Translations under genes and position numbers: made by a program
Notes under the pieces: generated by a model
Seen by the model: the letters and a program-made list of their open reading frames with translations, nothing else
What the model was told of the DNA's origin: nothing
The model's database searches: none
NCBI RefSeq assembly: GCF_947500795.1
Contig: NZ_CANMTE010000003.1
Span: forward strand, 486,003 to 550,002
Direction of reading: 5' to 3'
From: an uncultured Gelidibacter sp.
GTDB taxonomy: Bacteria > Bacteroidota > Bacteroidia > Flavobacteriales > Flavobacteriaceae
DNA length: 64,000 nt
Shown here: piece after piece, positions 62,041 through 64,000 of the stretch
How positions within the stretch are numbered: position 1 is the stretch's first letter
How the letters are laid out: every line of letters starts with the position of its first letter

Positions 62041-63966
62041 ATGACAACATTAAAACAATTCACCGTAAAACGAATCACCACTAAATCCTTTATTTTAAGT
62101 GCGTTTATGCTGATCAGCACACTTGGGTTTTCGCAAGAACTAGCGGTTAATCCACAACCTCAGCAGCTTTCTATTTCAAAATACACGTCTGTCCCAACAC
62201 ATTTTAAGGTGGAACAGAAAAATGCTGATCCTGCAACGAAACATTTACTATCTACATTCTTTACGAGTGACAATACCGCTTCGGACGGATTTTCAATTAC
62301 CATCGGAGAGCGTAAGGATAAGTTCTCGAGAAAATTTCTAAAAAATGTCCCTCAGAAGGCAGAAGGCTATTACATCCATAGTTCAGACAAGGCTATTACC
62401 GTTATTGGCAACGATGCGCGTGGTACGTACTACGGCGTGAGAACTTTAATCGCTTTATTACAAGCTGATCAAATGCCTTTAGGTGAGATTACTGATTATC
62501 CAGAAGTAACGGCGCGTGGTGTCGTGGAAGGCTTTTACGGTGCGCCGTGGAGTTTTGAACACCGTATGCGTCAAATTGATTTTTATGGCGAAAACAAACT
62601 CAACACCTATATCTACGGGCCAAAAGATGATCCTTACCACAGCTCACCAAACTGGAGAAAAGCCTATCCTGAGGATGAAGCTGCGCAACTAAAAAAACTC
62701 ATCGATAGGGCCGCTTTAAATCATGTCGATTTTGTGTGGGCCGTGCATCCTGGAAAAGACATTAAATGGACTGAGAAAGATCGTACTGCCCTACTCCGTA
62801 AATTTGAAATGATGTACGATTTAGGCGTGCGTTCTTACGCCGTGTTTTTCGACGATATTTCTGGCGAAGGGACTAACCCAAGTCAACAAGCCAATCTCTT
62901 AAATTACTTGCACACTAATTTTGTAAAGGTCAAAAAAGATGTGACGCCTTTAATCATGTGTCCTACCGAGTATAATAAAAGTTGGTCGAAACCTGAAGGT
63001 GGCTATCTAGAAACTTTAGGGAAAGAATTGGACCCTTCGGTCAGAATTATGTGGACAGGAAATCGTGTGGTGGCAGACATTGATAAAGAAACGATGGACT
63101 GGATCAACAACAAAATTCAGCGTGAGGCTTTTATTTGGTGGAATTTCCCAGTGTCTGATTATGTAAGAGACCATTTATTATTAGGTCCGGCGTATGGCAA
63201 CACTAAAGACATTGCCAAAGACGTATCTGGTTTTGTTTCCAACCCAATGGAACACGCTGAATCCTCCAAAATTGCGATTTACGGCGTTGCCAACTATACT
63301 TGGAATATGGCAGGGTACCAACCTGAACAAAGCTGGCAGAACGCCTTAAAAGTGGTGATGCCAGATAATGCCGAAGCTTTAGAGGTTTTTGCAAGCCATA
63401 ATAGCGATTTAGGTCCTAATGGGCATTTATACAGACGCGACGAATCGGTGAAATTTAAACCAGAGGCAGAGGCGTTCTTGAAACATTTGAAAGCCAACCA
63501 AACGATTTCAAATCTCCACCTTGTCGCCAACGAATTTAATGCGATGGTAGAAGCTTCTTATATTTTGCTAAACAGCACAGATAATCCAGTGCTTTTGGAG
63601 GAAATGCGTCCTTGGTTAAGACAGTTCAAATTGTTAGGGCAATCAGGATTGGCAATAGTGAATATGCATAAAGCACTCCAAGCAAACAACATTACAGATT
63701 TTGAACGAAGCTACCAGGCCATTAAAGCTATGAAAGCGGAAATGTACACCAATGATCGCAAAGACAACCAGAACCCTTACCAACCCGGTGTGAAGACCGG
63801 CACTTTAGTAGTGACGCCATTAATTGACGAGGCTTTTGCCCATTTAACAGCAACTTACAATAAGGCTTTTGATAAAAACTTAGAAATTGTCGCCAGCTAC
63901 AATCCGCATAAATTATACACCAACTTAAGTTTGATTTTTACTAAATCAGTTAACTTTAAGTATTAA
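62041..63966 (+). CDS. GH84 beta-N-acetylglucosaminidase (O-GlcNAcase/hyaluronidase-like)
   Basis: A 641-residue exported protein (signal about 1-31, ending LGFSQ, no lipobox). The domains are an N-terminal GH84b sandwich (about 35-150), the catalytic barrel (about 155-430), then a helical C-terminal region. The GH84 catalytic Asp pair is Asp271-Asp272 in SYAVFFDDISGEG. RGVVEGFYGAPWSFEHRMR, NTYIYGPKDDPYHS and FVWAVHPGKDIKW are the substrate-site motifs. IMCPTEYNKSW and AFIWWNFPVSDYVRDHLLLG follow. It removes beta-linked GlcNAc from glycoproteins; related enzymes from gut and pathogenic bacteria cut O-GlcNAc or host glycans. It is the last gene visible on the plus strand; the window ends 34 bases after its stop, so the operon may continue. 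Confidence 0.93.
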   Translation: MTTLKQFTVKRITTKSFILSAFMLISTLGFSQELAVNPQPQQLSISKYTSVPTHFKVEQKNADPATKHLLSTFFTSDNTASDGFSITIGERKDKFSRKFLKNVPQKAEGYYIHSSDKAITVIGNDARGTYYGVRTLIALLQADQMPLGEITDYPEVTARGVVEGFYGAPWSFEHRMRQIDFYGENKLNTYIYGPKDDPYHSSPNWRKAYPEDEAAQLKKLIDRAALNHVDFVWAVHPGKDIKWTEKDRTALLRKFEMMYDLGVRSYAVFFDDISGEGTNPSQQANLLNYLHTNFVKVKKDVTPLIMCPTEYNKSWSKPEGGYLETLGKELDPSVRIMWTGNRVVADIDKETMDWINNKIQREAFIWWNFPVSDYVRDHLLLGPAYGNTKDIAKDVSGFVSNPMEHAESSKIAIYGVANYTWNMAGYQPEQSWQNALKVVMPDNAEALEVFASHNSDLGPNGHLYRRDESVKFKPEAEAFLKHLKANQTISNLHLVANEFNAMVEASYILLNSTDNPVLLEEMRPWLRQFKLLGQSGLAIVNMHKALQANNITDFERSYQAIKAMKAEMYTNDRKDNQNPYQPGVKTGTLVVTPLIDEAFAHLTATYNKAFDKNLEIVASYNPHKLYTNLSLIFTKSVNFKY

Positions 63967-64000
63967 TCAGAAAGAACAAAAGAGCGGAGTAAGGTTACTA

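Overview
The window looks like a chromosome segment of a Flavobacteriaceae (Bacteroidota) bacterium, probably marine or environmental. This rests on AT-rich DNA, two SusC/SusD pairs, many lipoproteins with an acidic residue soon after the lipobox cysteine, a secreted amylase with a type IX secretion (T9SS) C-terminal sorting domain, a hybrid two-component system, weak Shine-Dalgarno signals and palindromic intergenic repeats. I cannot name a genus. No tRNA, rRNA, CRISPR array, insertion sequence or phage gene was seen.

Layout. (1) 1-2.7 kb, minus strand: a redox-repair set, msrB - msrA - small GNAT-like protein - SelO (SelO cut by the left edge). (2) 2.8-6.5 kb: an HD-domain protein fused to a Pycsar-effector-type membrane domain, convergent with a large GAF protein; their stop codons overlap. 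(3) 6.7-30 kb: a complete maltodextrin/starch utilisation locus. The plus arm holds susC, susD, a SusE-like starch-binding lipoprotein, a 59-codon small ORF, a terminator and a T9SS-secreted GH13 amylase. The minus arm holds a LacI-type regulator, an MFS maltose transporter, beta-phosphoglucomutase, GH65 maltose phosphorylase, a SusA-like GH13, an esterase, GH31 and two GH13 lipoproteins. (4) 30.2-36.2 kb: housekeeping or accessory genes (DUF488, flavin reductase-like, cupin, acnA, nhaA). (5) 36.5-64 kb: a second, host-type or animal-glycan locus. It holds a DUF3472 lipoprotein, SusD, SusC, GH109, a hybrid two-component regulator, a periplasmic sialate-mutarotase/sodium symporter fusion, GH29 fucosidase, an M28 peptidase, two GH20, a DUF4091/GH123-like protein and GH84. 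A GNAT gene and a zinc-finger-less Fpg/Nei glycosylase are interspersed.

How the parts work together. In the starch locus, the secreted amylase and the Sus outer-membrane proteins would bind, cut and import maltodextrins. Periplasmic GH13/GH31 enzymes would trim them. The MFS carrier would bring maltose into the cytosol, where GH65 and beta-PGM convert it to glucose and glucose 6-phosphate. LacI would sense the sugar. In the second locus the enzyme set points to glycans with GalNAc, GlcNAc and fucose, with sialic acid taken up by the symporter fusion. Mucin O-glycans, glycosphingolipid heads or complex N-glycans all fit. No sialidase or sialate catabolic gene is visible here.

The most unusual items are the orphan HD-PycTM fusion, the mutarotase-symporter fusion, the zincless Fpg/Nei protein, the small ORF plus terminator directly before the amylase start, and a set of candidate operators around lacI.
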